Positions 1 to 10,422 of a stretch of DNA of 64,000 bases are shown piece by piece. This stretch comes from Nocardia asteroides. Lineage in GTDB: Bacteria; Actinomycetota; Actinomycetes; Mycobacteriales; Mycobacteriaceae. Positions within the stretch are counted from its first letter, which is position 1. The number at the start of each line of letters is the position of its first letter. The stretch lies in the NCBI RefSeq assembly GCF_900637185.1, contig NZ_LR134352.1, positions 2,284,001 to 2,348,000 of the forward strand. The letters run 5' to 3'. Below the pieces are notes generated by a model. The model was not told the DNA's origin, searched no databases, and saw only the letters and a list, made by a program, of their open reading frames with translations. A program made the position numbers and the translations under genes.

Positions 1-1391
1 ACGGCCTGGTCGCCGGCGCCACCGGTACCGGCAAGACCAAGACCCTGCAGGGCATCGCCGAACACCTGTCCCGGGCCGGTGTGCCGGTGGTGATGGCCGA
101 CATCAAGGGCGACCTGTCGGGCCTGAGCGAACCCGGCGCGGACAACGACAAGATCCGGGCACGGGCCGCCGAGACCGGTGCGGGCGACTGGGCGCCCAGC
201 GCCTTTCCCACCGAGTTCGTCTCGCTCGGCACCGGCGGCATCGGGGTGCCGATCCGGGCGACCATCTCCTCGTTCGGCCCGATCCTGCTCAGCAAGGTGC
301 TCGGCCTCAACGACACCCAGGAGTCCACGCTCGGCCTGATCTTCCACTGGGCCGATCAGCGCGGACTGGCGCTGCTGGATCTGAAGGATCTGCGCGCGGT
401 GATCACCCACCTCACCAGCCCCGAGGGCAAGGAGGACCTCAAGGGCATCGGCGGGGTGTCGGCCCAGACGGCGGGGGTGATCCTGCGCTCGCTGGTGAAT
501 CTGGAGGCCGAGGGCGGCGACACCTTCTTCGGCGAACCCGAACTCGACCCGGCCGACCTGCTGCGCACCGCGGGCGGGCAGGGCGTGATCACGCTGTTCG
601 AACTCGGCCAGCAGGCGGCGCGGCCGGTGCTGTTCTCCACCTTCCTCATGTGGGTGCTCGCCGACCTGTTCCAGACGTTGCCGGAGGTCGGCGATGTGGA
701 CAAGCCCAAGCTGGTCTTCATCTTCGACGAGGCGCACCTGCTGTTCGCCGAGGCGTCCAAGGCGTTCCTGCAGCAGGTCGAGCAGACCGTGAAACTGATC
801 CGCTCCAAGGGCGTCGGGGTGTTCTTCTGCACGCAGCTGCCCACCGACATCCCGAATCCGGTGCTGTCACAGCTCGGCGCGCGCGTGCAGCACGCGCTGC
901 GCGCCTTCACCCCCGACGATCAGAAGGCGCTGTCGAAGACGGTGCGGACCTACCCCAAGTCGTCGGTGTACGACCTGGAGGCGGCGCTCACCTCACTGGG
1001 CACCGGTGAGGCGATCGTCACGGTGCTCTCGGAGAAGGGCGCGCCGACGCCGGTGGCCTGGACCAAGATCGCGCCGCCGCGCTCGCTGATGGACACCGTC
1101 GGCGACGACGCGATCAAGTCCAAGGCGCTGTCGAGTCCGCTGCAGGGCAGGTACGGGCAGAGCGTGGACCGGGAGTCGGCCTACGAGATGCTGCTGGCCA
1201 GCGTCGCCGCGGCCGAACCCGAGCCCGAGGCGCCCACGGCGCCGGGGCGCTCGGCCGCGCCGCAGGAGGAGGACTCGGCCGCCGAGCGGATCATGAACAA
1301 TCCGGCGGTCAAGAGCTTCCTGCGGTCGGCGGCCAGCGCCGCGGGCCGCGAGATCAGCCGCAGTCTCTTCGGTACCCGGCGTCGGCGGTAG
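1..1391 (+). CDS. HerA-like DUF853 ATPase, 5'-truncated
   Basis: The reading frame is open from base 3, so the true start lies before the window. The visible part is about 462 residues. It opens with a Walker A loop GATGTGKT at visible residues 5-12 and has a Walker B segment ending FDEAHLLF around residues 236-248. This is the layout of the DUF853/HerA C-terminal helicase-like family of FtsK/HerA ATPases. Members are cytoplasmic DNA-dependent ATPases whose role in actinobacteria is not settled. The C-terminus has an acidic, proline-rich linker followed by a basic tail ending in several arginines. The family assignment is firm; the biological role is unknown. Confidence 0.9.
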   Translation, partial: GLVAGATGTGKTKTLQGIAEHLSRAGVPVVMADIKGDLSGLSEPGADNDKIRARAAETGAGDWAPSAFPTEFVSLGTGGIGVPIRATISSFGPILLSKVLGLNDTQESTLGLIFHWADQRGLALLDLKDLRAVITHLTSPEGKEDLKGIGGVSAQTAGVILRSLVNLEAEGGDTFFGEPELDPADLLRTAGGQGVITLFELGQQAARPVLFSTFLMWVLADLFQTLPEVGDVDKPKLVFIFDEAHLLFAEASKAFLQQVEQTVKLIRSKGVGVFFCTQLPTDIPNPVLSQLGARVQHALRAFTPDDQKALSKTVRTYPKSSVYDLEAALTSLGTGEAIVTVLSEKGAPTPVAWTKIAPPRSLMDTVGDDAIKSKALSSPLQGRYGQSVDRESAYEMLLASVAAAEPEPEAPTAPGRSAAPQEEDSAAERIMNNPAVKSFLRSAASAAGREISRSLFGTRRRR

Positions 1392-1394
1392 CGA

Positions 1395-1718
1395 TCAGCT
1401 GCTGCCGAACCAGCCCCAGGGGAACCAGTTGTGGTAGCCGCCGCCGCGGCCACGATCACAGCGATCCCAGTCGTTCCACTGGTCGTGGTAGCCGTAATCG
1501 CAGCGGTGGCGGCGATCGCGGTCGCAGTAGTCCCAGTTGTCGTAGCGATTCCAGTCGTCGCACCGTGGCCGGTTGGTTTGCACCACGTCGGGGGCGGAAG
1601 CGGGGAGGGCGAGGGCGGGGGTGGCCGCCGTCAGCGGGATGGTGACCGCCGCACCCACCACCGCCACGCCGAGGAGCAGTCTGCGCGGGCCGCGCACACG
1701 GGTCGTGTCGGTATTCAT
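1395..1718 (-). CDS. Small secreted Cys/Trp/Asp-rich protein
   Basis: This 107-residue protein starts with a basic N-terminus and a hydrophobic stretch ending ATPALA, a typical Sec signal peptide that would be cleaved near residue 37. The mature part is very rich in Asp, Arg, Tyr and Trp. It has four cysteines arranged as two similar units, each beginning R-x-R-C-D and closing with C-D-R, so an internal duplication is likely. The C-terminus ends in an aromatic Phe-Pro-Trp-Gly-Trp run. It lies only 3 bases beyond the stop of the convergent ATPase gene. I recognise no domain; a small extracytoplasmic protein with two disulfides is a reasonable inference. Confidence 0.7.
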   Translation of the reverse strand: MNTDTTRVRGPRRLLLGVAVVGAAVTIPLTAATPALALPASAPDVVQTNRPRCDDWNRYDNWDYCDRDRRHRCDYGYHDQWNDWDRCDRGRGGGYHNWFPWGWFGSS

Positions 1719-1842
1719 GGTTGCCTCTTCCGGTGCACCGGTCGCCGGACTCGGCGCACCGCCGGTCGAGTGGATATTTGCTTTTCCCCGACTTATCTGA
1801 TACTAGGCCCGATGTGGGGGCGGCCACCAGCCCTCGGCCCGG

Positions 1843-3138
1843 TCAGACGGCTGTTTCGCGGCGCAGCAGATCGGCGGTCGTCTCGCGGCGCAGCAGCGGG
1901 GTGCAGCGGCCCGCGGCGACGGCGACCACCGGCGGCCTGCCCACGCCGCGGTAGGTCGAGACCAGGCCGGGATGATAGGCGCCCGCGCAGGGCAGCGCGA
2001 GCACCTCACCCGGGCGCAGATCGGCGGGCAGCCGCACGTCGGCGGCGAGCGGGATCCCGGATCCGCCGTGACTGCCGAGGATCGACGCGGTCAGCCGGGC
2101 GCCGGTGGGATGCCGGTTGACCAGCACCGCGCTCCCACGGGCCGGGCAGGCGCCGGCACCGTCGACGAGCACGGTGGTGCCGCCGTCGGCGGTCTCGGTG
2201 ACGGCAAGCACCCGGTGCAGACTCACGCCCGCCCTGGCGACGATGCCGCGTCCCGGTTCCAGCACCAGCACCGGACGCGGAAACCGGTGCCGCGCGCACC
2301 CGGCGTCGAGCGCGTCCTCGACGATGTCGGCGAATTCCGGCAGGTTCAGTTCGGCGTCCCCGCCGCGCACGGCCACCGCGTGCCCGCCGCCGATGTCGAG
2401 GTGGCTCAGCAGCAGGCCGTATTCGGCGTCGATCCACGCCATCTCGCCGATCAGCCTGCGGATCGCCTCGCCGTAGAGATCGGGATTGCTGATCTGCGCG
2501 CCGAGGTGGCAGTGCAGGCCGACCAGCCGCAGGTTCGGCTGACCGGCGATGCGGGCGACGGCCGTCGCCAGTGACGTGCCGCGCAGCGGAAAACCGAAGC
2601 GCGGCCCACCCGGCACCTCGATCGCGGGGTCCACCCGCAGCAGCACCTGTTGCGGCCGGGTCGCCAGGGCCGCCAGCAGGGAGATCTCGGTGAGCGAGCC
2701 CACCACGATCCGGCCGACACCGTGCTCGACGGCGGTCCGCAGCTCGTCACAGGTCTTGCCGGGCCCGTGCAGGACGACGCGACGCGGCTCGACGCCCGCG
2801 GCGAGCGCCACCGACAGCTCCCCACCGGAGCCCGCCTGCACCGACAGGCCCTCCTCGGTGACCCAGCGCGCGAGCGCGCCGATCATCAGCGCGGTGCCCG
2901 CGTAGACGATCTCGGCGTCGGGAAAGTACTTGCGATAGGCCCGGCAGCGGGCCCTGACCTCGGCCTCGTCGACGACATGGACCGGGGTCCCGTACTGGTC
3001 GGCGAGATCGGCGAGCGCGACCCCGCCGAGGGTGATCCGGCCGTCCCCGTCGTAGTGGGTGTCGGCGGGCCAGAGCGCGGGATCGAGCCGCGGCACGGTG
3101 GTCGCGCGCAACGACGGGAAGATGTCGAGCAACGTCAC
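1843..3138 (-). CDS. LysA-like fold III PLP decarboxylase homologue, probably inactive
   Basis: This 431-residue protein follows diaminopimelate/ornithine decarboxylases (alanine-racemase-fold barrel plus C-terminal beta domain) along its length: GLHCHLGAQ near residue 207, LDIGGGHA, LEPGRG, GAYHPG and a C-terminal RRET. The start is the GTG at 3138, preceded by CCAGGAGACC. The residue that carries the Schiff-base lysine in LysA (YAxKA) is Thr82 here (YAGTA, codon ACC), and the CESGD-like catalytic segment is GSHGGSG near residue 355. PLP-dependent decarboxylation is therefore unlikely, and a regulatory or ligand-binding role is possible. An upstream extension to 3276 is open but has no ribosome-binding site and low-complexity sequence. 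Confidence 0.85.
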   Translation of the reverse strand: MTLLDIFPSLRATTVPRLDPALWPADTHYDGDGRITLGGVALADLADQYGTPVHVVDEAEVRARCRAYRKYFPDAEIVYAGTALMIGALARWVTEEGLSVQAGSGGELSVALAAGVEPRRVVLHGPGKTCDELRTAVEHGVGRIVVGSLTEISLLAALATRPQQVLLRVDPAIEVPGGPRFGFPLRGTSLATAVARIAGQPNLRLVGLHCHLGAQISNPDLYGEAIRRLIGEMAWIDAEYGLLLSHLDIGGGHAVAVRGGDAELNLPEFADIVEDALDAGCARHRFPRPVLVLEPGRGIVARAGVSLHRVLAVTETADGGTTVLVDGAGACPARGSAVLVNRHPTGARLTASILGSHGGSGIPLAADVRLPADLRPGEVLALPCAGAYHPGLVSTYRGVGRPPVVAVAAGRCTPLLRRETTADLLRRETAV

Positions 3139-3253
3139 GGTGGTCTCCTGGGGACGCCCCCGCGCTCGGACGGCGGGGCCGATTCCAGGACTACGCCGAC
3201 CGCGGGCCGGTGGACGCGGCGTTGACGGGTCCTTGACCCGCACCGGCCCGATC

Positions 3254-3284
3254 CTGACGGGTTGCTGACGCGGCAACCCGTCAG
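3254..3284 (-). terminator. Hairpin after the SDR gene
   Basis: A perfect 12-bp stem (3254-3265 with 3273-3284) and a 7-base loop begin 8 bases after the stop of the minus-strand SDR gene. No U-tract follows, as is common for actinobacterial terminators. Confidence 0.65.
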
Positions 3285-3291
3285 CGTGGGA

Positions 3292-4095
3292 TCAACCGCC
3301 CAGCTTCTTGTAGAACGCGCCGGCGATCGGGGCGGTCACCGCGCGCGGGCCGTAGTTGCCCGCCACGCTCATGCCCTTGGAGATCAGGCCGGGCACGATC
3401 CGCATCTTGTTGCGGGCCAGGGCGTCGATGGAGACCTTGGCCGTGTACTCCGAGGAGACCCACAGGAAGTCGGGCACCATCTTGTCGACGATCGACTCGT
3501 CCTCGGGCGCGGGCGTCTCGGTGCGCACCGGGCCGGGCGCGAGCAGGGTGACGTGGACGCCGGTGCCCTTGAGCTCGCCGCGCAGCGACTCGGAGAAGGT
3601 GTTGGCGAACGCCTTGGACGCGGCGTAGGTGGCGTTGTTCGGGATCGGCATGTTGCCCGCGGCCGAGCCGCTGATCAGGATGCCGCCCGCCTTCCGCTCG
3701 ATCATGCCGGGCAGCACGGCCAGGGTCAGATCGTGCACCGCGGTGGCGTTGAGTTCCATCTGCGCCCGCTCGTAGGCGAAGTCCAGCTCGGCGACCGGGC
3801 CGAAGGTGGCGATGCCCGCGTTGTTGCACAGCACCGCGATGTCGCGGACCGCGAGTTCGTCGACCAGGCTGGCCCGCTGCGTCCGGTCGGCGAGGTCGAC
3901 CGCGCGCACCTCGGCGGTGATGCCGTGGGCCAGCGTCAGCCGCTGGGCCAGCTCGGTCAGCACCTCACCGCGCCGGGCGACCAGGATCAGCGAATAGCCG
4001 CGTCCGGCCAGCTCGGCGGCCAGCGCGGTGCCGATGCCGGAGGAGGCGCCGGTGACGACGGCACGATTGTCTGCGGTGGGGGAGGGCAAGCTCAC
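3292..4095 (-). CDS. Short-chain dehydrogenase/reductase (SDR)
   Basis: This 267-residue classical SDR has the NAD(P)-binding glycine motif TGASSGIG near residue 15, LCNNAG near residue 89 and a YAASK catalytic Tyr/Lys pair with the upstream serine in ISGSAAG. VARR after the second strand suggests NADP(H) preference. The C-terminal 60 residues (WVSS, then DALARNKMRIVPG) resemble mycobacterial SDRs that act on lipid or ketone substrates. Substrate cannot be deduced. It is monocistronic, with a hairpin directly after its stop. The ATG at 4095 gives the normal family length. Confidence 0.9.
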   Translation of the reverse strand: MSLPSPTADNRAVVTGASSGIGTALAAELAGRGYSLILVARRGEVLTELAQRLTLAHGITAEVRAVDLADRTQRASLVDELAVRDIAVLCNNAGIATFGPVAELDFAYERAQMELNATAVHDLTLAVLPGMIERKAGGILISGSAAGNMPIPNNATYAASKAFANTFSESLRGELKGTGVHVTLLAPGPVRTETPAPEDESIVDKMVPDFLWVSSEYTAKVSIDALARNKMRIVPGLISKGMSVAGNYGPRAVTAPIAGAFYKKLGG

Positions 4096-4162
4096 ACGGG
4101 GAGCTTAGGGGATCGGCTGGGGCCGGGTGTGGCCCCGTCGCGGCCCTAGCATGGGAACCGCC

Positions 4163-4276
4163 ATGACGAGGAAGACACCGCGCCCCCGCGCCGGTCTCGA
4201 CGAGCCGTCGCTGCCCGGCGCCGAGCCGCCGTCCGCGCACGCGTCCACCGGGCTTGCCGATCGGGGGCCGCGGTGA
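4163..4276 (+). CDS. Possible 37-residue leader peptide
   Basis: An ATG at 4163 opens a 37-codon frame rich in Pro, Arg and Ala. Its TGA overlaps the GTG start of the downstream kinase gene (GTGA), so translational coupling is possible. There is no clear ribosome-binding site and no recognised family. It could equally be an untranslated leader. Confidence 0.25.
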   Translation: MTRKTPRPRAGLDEPSLPGAEPPSAHASTGLADRGPR

Positions 4277-5367
4277 CCGGGCACCACGTGTTCGGGATGG
4301 GTGACGCCCCGGCGGCGGCGCCGACCTGGCCGCCGCCGACCGAGACCGAGATCGCCGCGGCCGTCGCGGCGACCCGGGGCGGTCCCGAGCTGGTCGGCAT
4401 CGAATGGCGCAGCGCGCGGCCACTGTCCGCCACCGTGGGAGCGCGGCTGAGCGATGGGGCCATGGTCGTCGTGAAGCGCGTCCCGAGTCGACTGCGTGAC
4501 CTGGCGGCGCTCGCCGAGGAGCACCGGTTCATGACCTACCTGCGCGACCGGGGCGTACCCATCCCCGAGGTACGCGCGGTGAGTGGCGAGCCGGCCGGTC
4601 GCGCCGGATTCGTCTACGAGGTCCAGCGGGCCGGCGTGGGGGTGGATCGGTATCGCAGCGACTTCTCCTGGTCGCCGTATCGCGACACCGCCGATGCCGC
4701 GGCGGCGGGCGCCATGCTGGCCCAACTCCATGTGGCCGCAGCGGGTTTCGATGCTCCCGCGCGCCCGGCCCGGCCGCTGGTGGCGAGCCTGCACGGCAGC
4801 GGTCCCTGGCAGGTCGTCGAATGGCATCGAGCGCGCAGGCCCGCCGTCGCACGGTTCCTGGACGACCGCGACTGGCGTGCCGACCTCCCCGACCCGCGCG
4901 TCGATCTGTCCGGGGTGGACCCGCTGTGGACCCATGGCGACTGGCATCCGACCAACCTGCTGTGGACGGGGAACACGGTCACCTCGGTATTCGATTTCGG
5001 TCTCGCCGACCGCACCACCGCTGTCTTCGACCTCGCCACCGCCGTCGAACGCGCTGTGGTGGACTGGGTTTCGCTGCGTGACGGCGGCCCGGCGCACGTC
5101 CGCGCCGACCAGGTGCGCGCGCTCGTCGAGGGGTATCGCGCGGTCCGTCCGCTGCCTGCGGCCGAACAGCGAGCACTCGCGGAGATCCTCCCGGTGGTGC
5201 ACCTCGGCTACGAACTGTCCGAGATCGACTACTTCCTGACCGTGTCCGGCGAACCACGCAACGCCGAGATCGCCTACCAGGATTGGCTTCTCGGCCATCT
5301 GACCTGGTTCCACACCGCGGACGGGCGCGCGGTCCTCGACCTCGTGCGCGACGCGGCACGCGACTAG
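4273..5367 (+). CDS. APH-family phosphotransferase (aminoglycoside kinase-like)
   Basis: This 364-residue protein has the protein-kinase-like fold of aminoglycoside/choline/homoserine kinases. VVVKRV is the ATP-lysine strand near residue 65. THGDWHPTNLLW near residue 220 is the Brenner catalytic loop with its Asp and Asn, and VFDFGLAD is the metal-binding segment. Substrate is not predictable; many actinobacterial members act on small metabolites rather than drugs. The GTG at 4273 is used because the ORF begins there and overlaps a short upstream frame. Convergent with fadH, with a strong hairpin between them. Confidence 0.85.
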   Translation: MTGHHVFGMGDAPAAAPTWPPPTETEIAAAVAATRGGPELVGIEWRSARPLSATVGARLSDGAMVVVKRVPSRLRDLAALAEEHRFMTYLRDRGVPIPEVRAVSGEPAGRAGFVYEVQRAGVGVDRYRSDFSWSPYRDTADAAAAGAMLAQLHVAAAGFDAPARPARPLVASLHGSGPWQVVEWHRARRPAVARFLDDRDWRADLPDPRVDLSGVDPLWTHGDWHPTNLLWTGNTVTSVFDFGLADRTTAVFDLATAVERAVVDWVSLRDGGPAHVRADQVRALVEGYRAVRPLPAAEQRALAEILPVVHLGYELSEIDYFLTVSGEPRNAEIAYQDWLLGHLTWFHTADGRAVLDLVRDAARD

Positions 5368-5396
5368 CTCCGCCGTCGGCGGTCCCGTGCGCGGAA

Positions 5397-5440
5397 CACC
5401 GCCCCGCCCACCGGATGCGAGGTCGGTGGACGGGGCGGTG
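5397..5440. terminator. Bidirectional terminator between APH kinase and fadH
   Basis: A 10-bp perfect GC-rich stem (5397-5406 with 5431-5440) extended by a second near-perfect CCACCG/CGGTGG stretch. It sits centrally in the 113-bp gap between two convergent genes. Confidence 0.7.
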
Positions 5441-5480
5441 CGACGGCCGTCCCTCGCGGAGGACGACCGGGATCGGGGAA

Positions 5481-8062
<2,582 letters not shown>

Positions 8063-8101
8063 GCGTCGAGGGTATCCGGAACGCGCGGTACTATGCAACC
8101 A

Positions 8102-8115
8102 GGTTCATATGAACC
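8102..8115. promoter_or_regulatory. Perfect 14-bp palindrome in the padR/MFS divergent promoter
   Basis: GGTTCATATGAACC is a perfect palindrome 40 bp upstream of padR and 63 bp upstream of the MFS start. Overlapping it on the left is a weaker dyad, ATGCAACC/AGGTTCAT, of the ATG-N10-CAT kind often bound by PadR proteins. Likely operator; binding is inferred. Confidence 0.5.
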
Positions 8116-8177
8116 GTCGGCGAGCCGAAACGCCGATGTGCCCTGCCGACCGGCGCGACGCCCATTACGCTTCGCCC

Positions 8178-9512
8178 ATGACCGAGGTGAACGCGTCCGA
8201 CACCGTCGGCGAGGCGGCCGGGCGCGGACAGGTAGTGGCCTGGGGGCTGTGGGACTGGGGGTCGTCGGCGTTCCAGGCCGTCACGCTGACCTTCGTGTTC
8301 TCGGTGTATCTCACCGACAAGGTGGGCGACGATCTGCCCGGCTCGACCTCGGCGAGCGCCTGGCTCGGCTGGGCGCTGGCCGGCGCGGGCCTGGTGGTCG
8401 CGCTCACCGCGCCGGTTTGCGGGCAATACTTCGACGCCGTGGGCTCACGCAAGCGGGCGCTGGCGACCCTGACCGGCCTCACCGTCGGCGCGATGGCGCT
8501 GATGTTCTTCGTCCACGACGACTATCACGACCTGTGGTTGGGCCTGGGCCTGCTGGCTTTCGCCGCGGCGGTGTTCGAGCTGGCCGGGGTGCCCTACAAC
8601 GCGATGCTGCGCCAGGTCTCCACCCCGCCGACGGTGGGCCGGGTCTCCGGATTCGGCTGGGCGATGGGCTATTTCGGCGGCATCGTGCTCCTGCTCATCT
8701 GCTACGTGGGGTTCCTCGCCGGCGACGGCGACGCGCGCGGCGTGCTCGGCATGCCCACCGATCAGGGCCTGAATGTGCGGCTGGCCATCGTGGCCGCGGC
8801 GGTCTGGTTCACCGTGTTCGCGCTGCCGGTGCTGTTCGCCGTACCCGAGATGCCGCGCACGGCGGCCGACTCCGGCGCGGCGCGCGCGGGGTTCCTCGGC
8901 TCCTACCGGGTGCTGTGGCGCGACGTGCGGGACCTGTGGGCGCAGGACCGGCACACCGTCTGGTTCCTGCTCGCCAGCGCGGTCTTCCGTGACGGGCTGG
9001 CCGGGGTGTTCACCTTCGGCGCGGTGCTGGCCGTGCAGGTGTACGGATTCGCCGACGCCGACGTGCTGCTGTTCGGCATCGCGGCCAATGTGGTGGCCGG
9101 TGCGGCGGCCATCGCGGCGGGCCGGGTCGACGACCGGATCGGTCCCAAGCGGGTGATCGTGGCCTCGCTGGCCGGGATGCTGGTGTGCGGGCTGGTGCTG
9201 CTGGTGGTGTCGGGCACGCTGATGTTCTGGATCTTCGGCCTCGCGCTGACGGTGTTCGTCGGACCCGCGCAGGCCTCGGCCCGTTCGTTCCTGGCGCGGC
9301 TGGCGCCGCCCGGCCGCGAGGGTCAGCTGTTCGGGCTCTACACCACCACCGGGCGGGCGGTGTCGTTCCTCGCGCCCGCCCTGTTCGGCCTGTTCGTCTG
9401 GGGTTTCGGCACCGACCGCGCCGGGATCGCCGGATTGCTGGTGGTGCTGGCCGCCGGATTGCTGGTGCTGCTGCCGGTGCGCGCGCCCGCGCCGCTCGCG
9501 GTGGTGAAATAG
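8178..9512 (+). CDS. MFS transporter, UMF1/Atg22-like
   Basis: This 444-residue membrane protein has about 12 hydrophobic segments. The opening WGLWDWGSSAFQ and a GVPYNAMLRQ loop after the fourth segment are typical of the UMF1/Atg22-like branch of the major facilitator superfamily, whose members are thought to move amino acids or similar metabolites. The ATG at 8178 is chosen because the hydrophobic core starts 20 residues later; an upstream extension to 8061 would overlap the regulatory region. Substrate unknown. Probably regulated together with the divergent padR-fadH unit. Confidence 0.88.
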   Translation: MTEVNASDTVGEAAGRGQVVAWGLWDWGSSAFQAVTLTFVFSVYLTDKVGDDLPGSTSASAWLGWALAGAGLVVALTAPVCGQYFDAVGSRKRALATLTGLTVGAMALMFFVHDDYHDLWLGLGLLAFAAAVFELAGVPYNAMLRQVSTPPTVGRVSGFGWAMGYFGGIVLLLICYVGFLAGDGDARGVLGMPTDQGLNVRLAIVAAAVWFTVFALPVLFAVPEMPRTAADSGAARAGFLGSYRVLWRDVRDLWAQDRHTVWFLLASAVFRDGLAGVFTFGAVLAVQVYGFADADVLLFGIAANVVAGAAAIAAGRVDDRIGPKRVIVASLAGMLVCGLVLLVVSGTLMFWIFGLALTVFVGPAQASARSFLARLAPPGREGQLFGLYTTTGRAVSFLAPALFGLFVWGFGTDRAGIAGLLVVLAAGLLVLLPVRAPAPLAVVK

Positions 9513-9631
9513 TGCTACTTCACCAACCGTGCCAGGGCGGCGTTGTGTGTACGCCCGTACTCTGAAATTCTCGTGGTGCCGGATGTGCGGTGTGTTACAC
9601 CATGGACCGCATGCCGCCGCGGAAATACCCC

Positions 9632-10279
9632 TCAGTCAGCGCTTTTGGGCACCCAGCCGCCGATGCCGAGGGCGATCAGGCGCATCTGCATGACGGTGCG
9701 CTCCACCACCGCCGACTCCTCGCGCGGCGAGGCGGCGACATAGGCGGCGATGCCGTCGGTGACCGTCGTGACGAGTAGATCGGCCGCGATCTCGAGCTCG
9801 GTGGTGCTCCACGTGTCCAGCGCGCGCAACCGGGACAGGTCGGCCACGATCTCGCGCACGATCAGCTGCATCTCCATCGCGATCGCCTGGCGCAGCGGCG
9901 CCGGGCCGCCGTGGCGTTCGCGGATGAGGAAGCCGAACAGCGCGCGCTTGGCCCCCACCTGCTCGAAGACGAACCGCACGGTGTCGGCCAGATGCGCGTC
10001 GGGCTTGCGCCTGACCTCGCGCAACGCCAGCCGCAGCGCGGTGACGCCCTCGTCGACGAGGGTGGCGCCCAGATCGTCCAGCGAGGCGAAATGGCGGTAG
10101 AAGGCGGTCGGTACGATGCCGGCCGAGCGAGCGATCTCCCGCAGGCTCAGCGCCGCGAATCCGCGGTCTGCGGCCAGCGTCAGGGTGCCTTCGAGGAGGG
10201 CCGCACGGGTGTGCGCCTTGCGCTCGTTGCGGGTTCCTGCCTGCTCAGTCACATCGGTGAGCATACATCCGTTCACCAT
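9632..10279 (-). CDS. TetR-family regulator of the desaturase operon
   Basis: This 215-residue protein has a TetR N-terminal HTH (LSLREIARSAGIVPTAFYRH, about residues 47-66) and a helical C-terminal ligand domain. AGGGAAG lies upstream of the ATG at 10279; an in-frame ATG at 10264 is the alternative. It is divergent from the ferredoxin-reductase/desaturase genes, with an AGTGTAC/GTGCACT inverted repeat between them. This mirrors the common arrangement in which a TetR repressor senses acyl-CoA or fatty acids and controls a membrane desaturase. The ligand is inferred, not seen. Confidence 0.87.
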   Translation of the reverse strand: MVNGCMLTDVTEQAGTRNERKAHTRAALLEGTLTLAADRGFAALSLREIARSAGIVPTAFYRHFASLDDLGATLVDEGVTALRLALREVRRKPDAHLADTVRFVFEQVGAKRALFGFLIRERHGGPAPLRQAIAMEMQLIVREIVADLSRLRALDTWSTTELEIAADLLVTTVTDGIAAYVAASPREESAVVERTVMQMRLIALGIGGWVPKSAD

Positions 10280-10322
10280 AGTCGCTTCCCTGGTTCTGTT
10301 GCCCGCCTCACATCTTTGCCGG

Positions 10323-10375
10323 TTGACAGCGGGCTGGGTTCATCCGGCACACTGGTGAGTGTACAGGCGTGCACT
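10323..10375 (+). promoter_or_regulatory. Promoter and TetR-type operator of the desaturase operon
   Basis: TTGACA at 10323-10328 is a consensus -35 hexamer. At 10358-10375 there is an inverted repeat AGTGTAC-N4-GTGCACT with one mismatched pair. It lies between the divergent TetR gene and the ferredoxin reductase, where a repressor would block transcription. No convincing -10 is visible apart from a weak CACACT. Confidence 0.5.
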
Positions 10376-10422
10376 GAAATGTGAATCGCATGCCGAGGGA
10401 CTTCCGCAGAGGGGCAAGACGC

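Noticed and set aside
3139..3276. N-terminal extension of the LysA-like protein
   Set aside because: Pro/Arg-rich, without homology, and the internal GTG has the proper ribosome-binding site.
4105..5313. A 402-codon open frame on the - strand
   Set aside because: It overlaps the APH kinase, which has clear catalytic motifs on the + strand.
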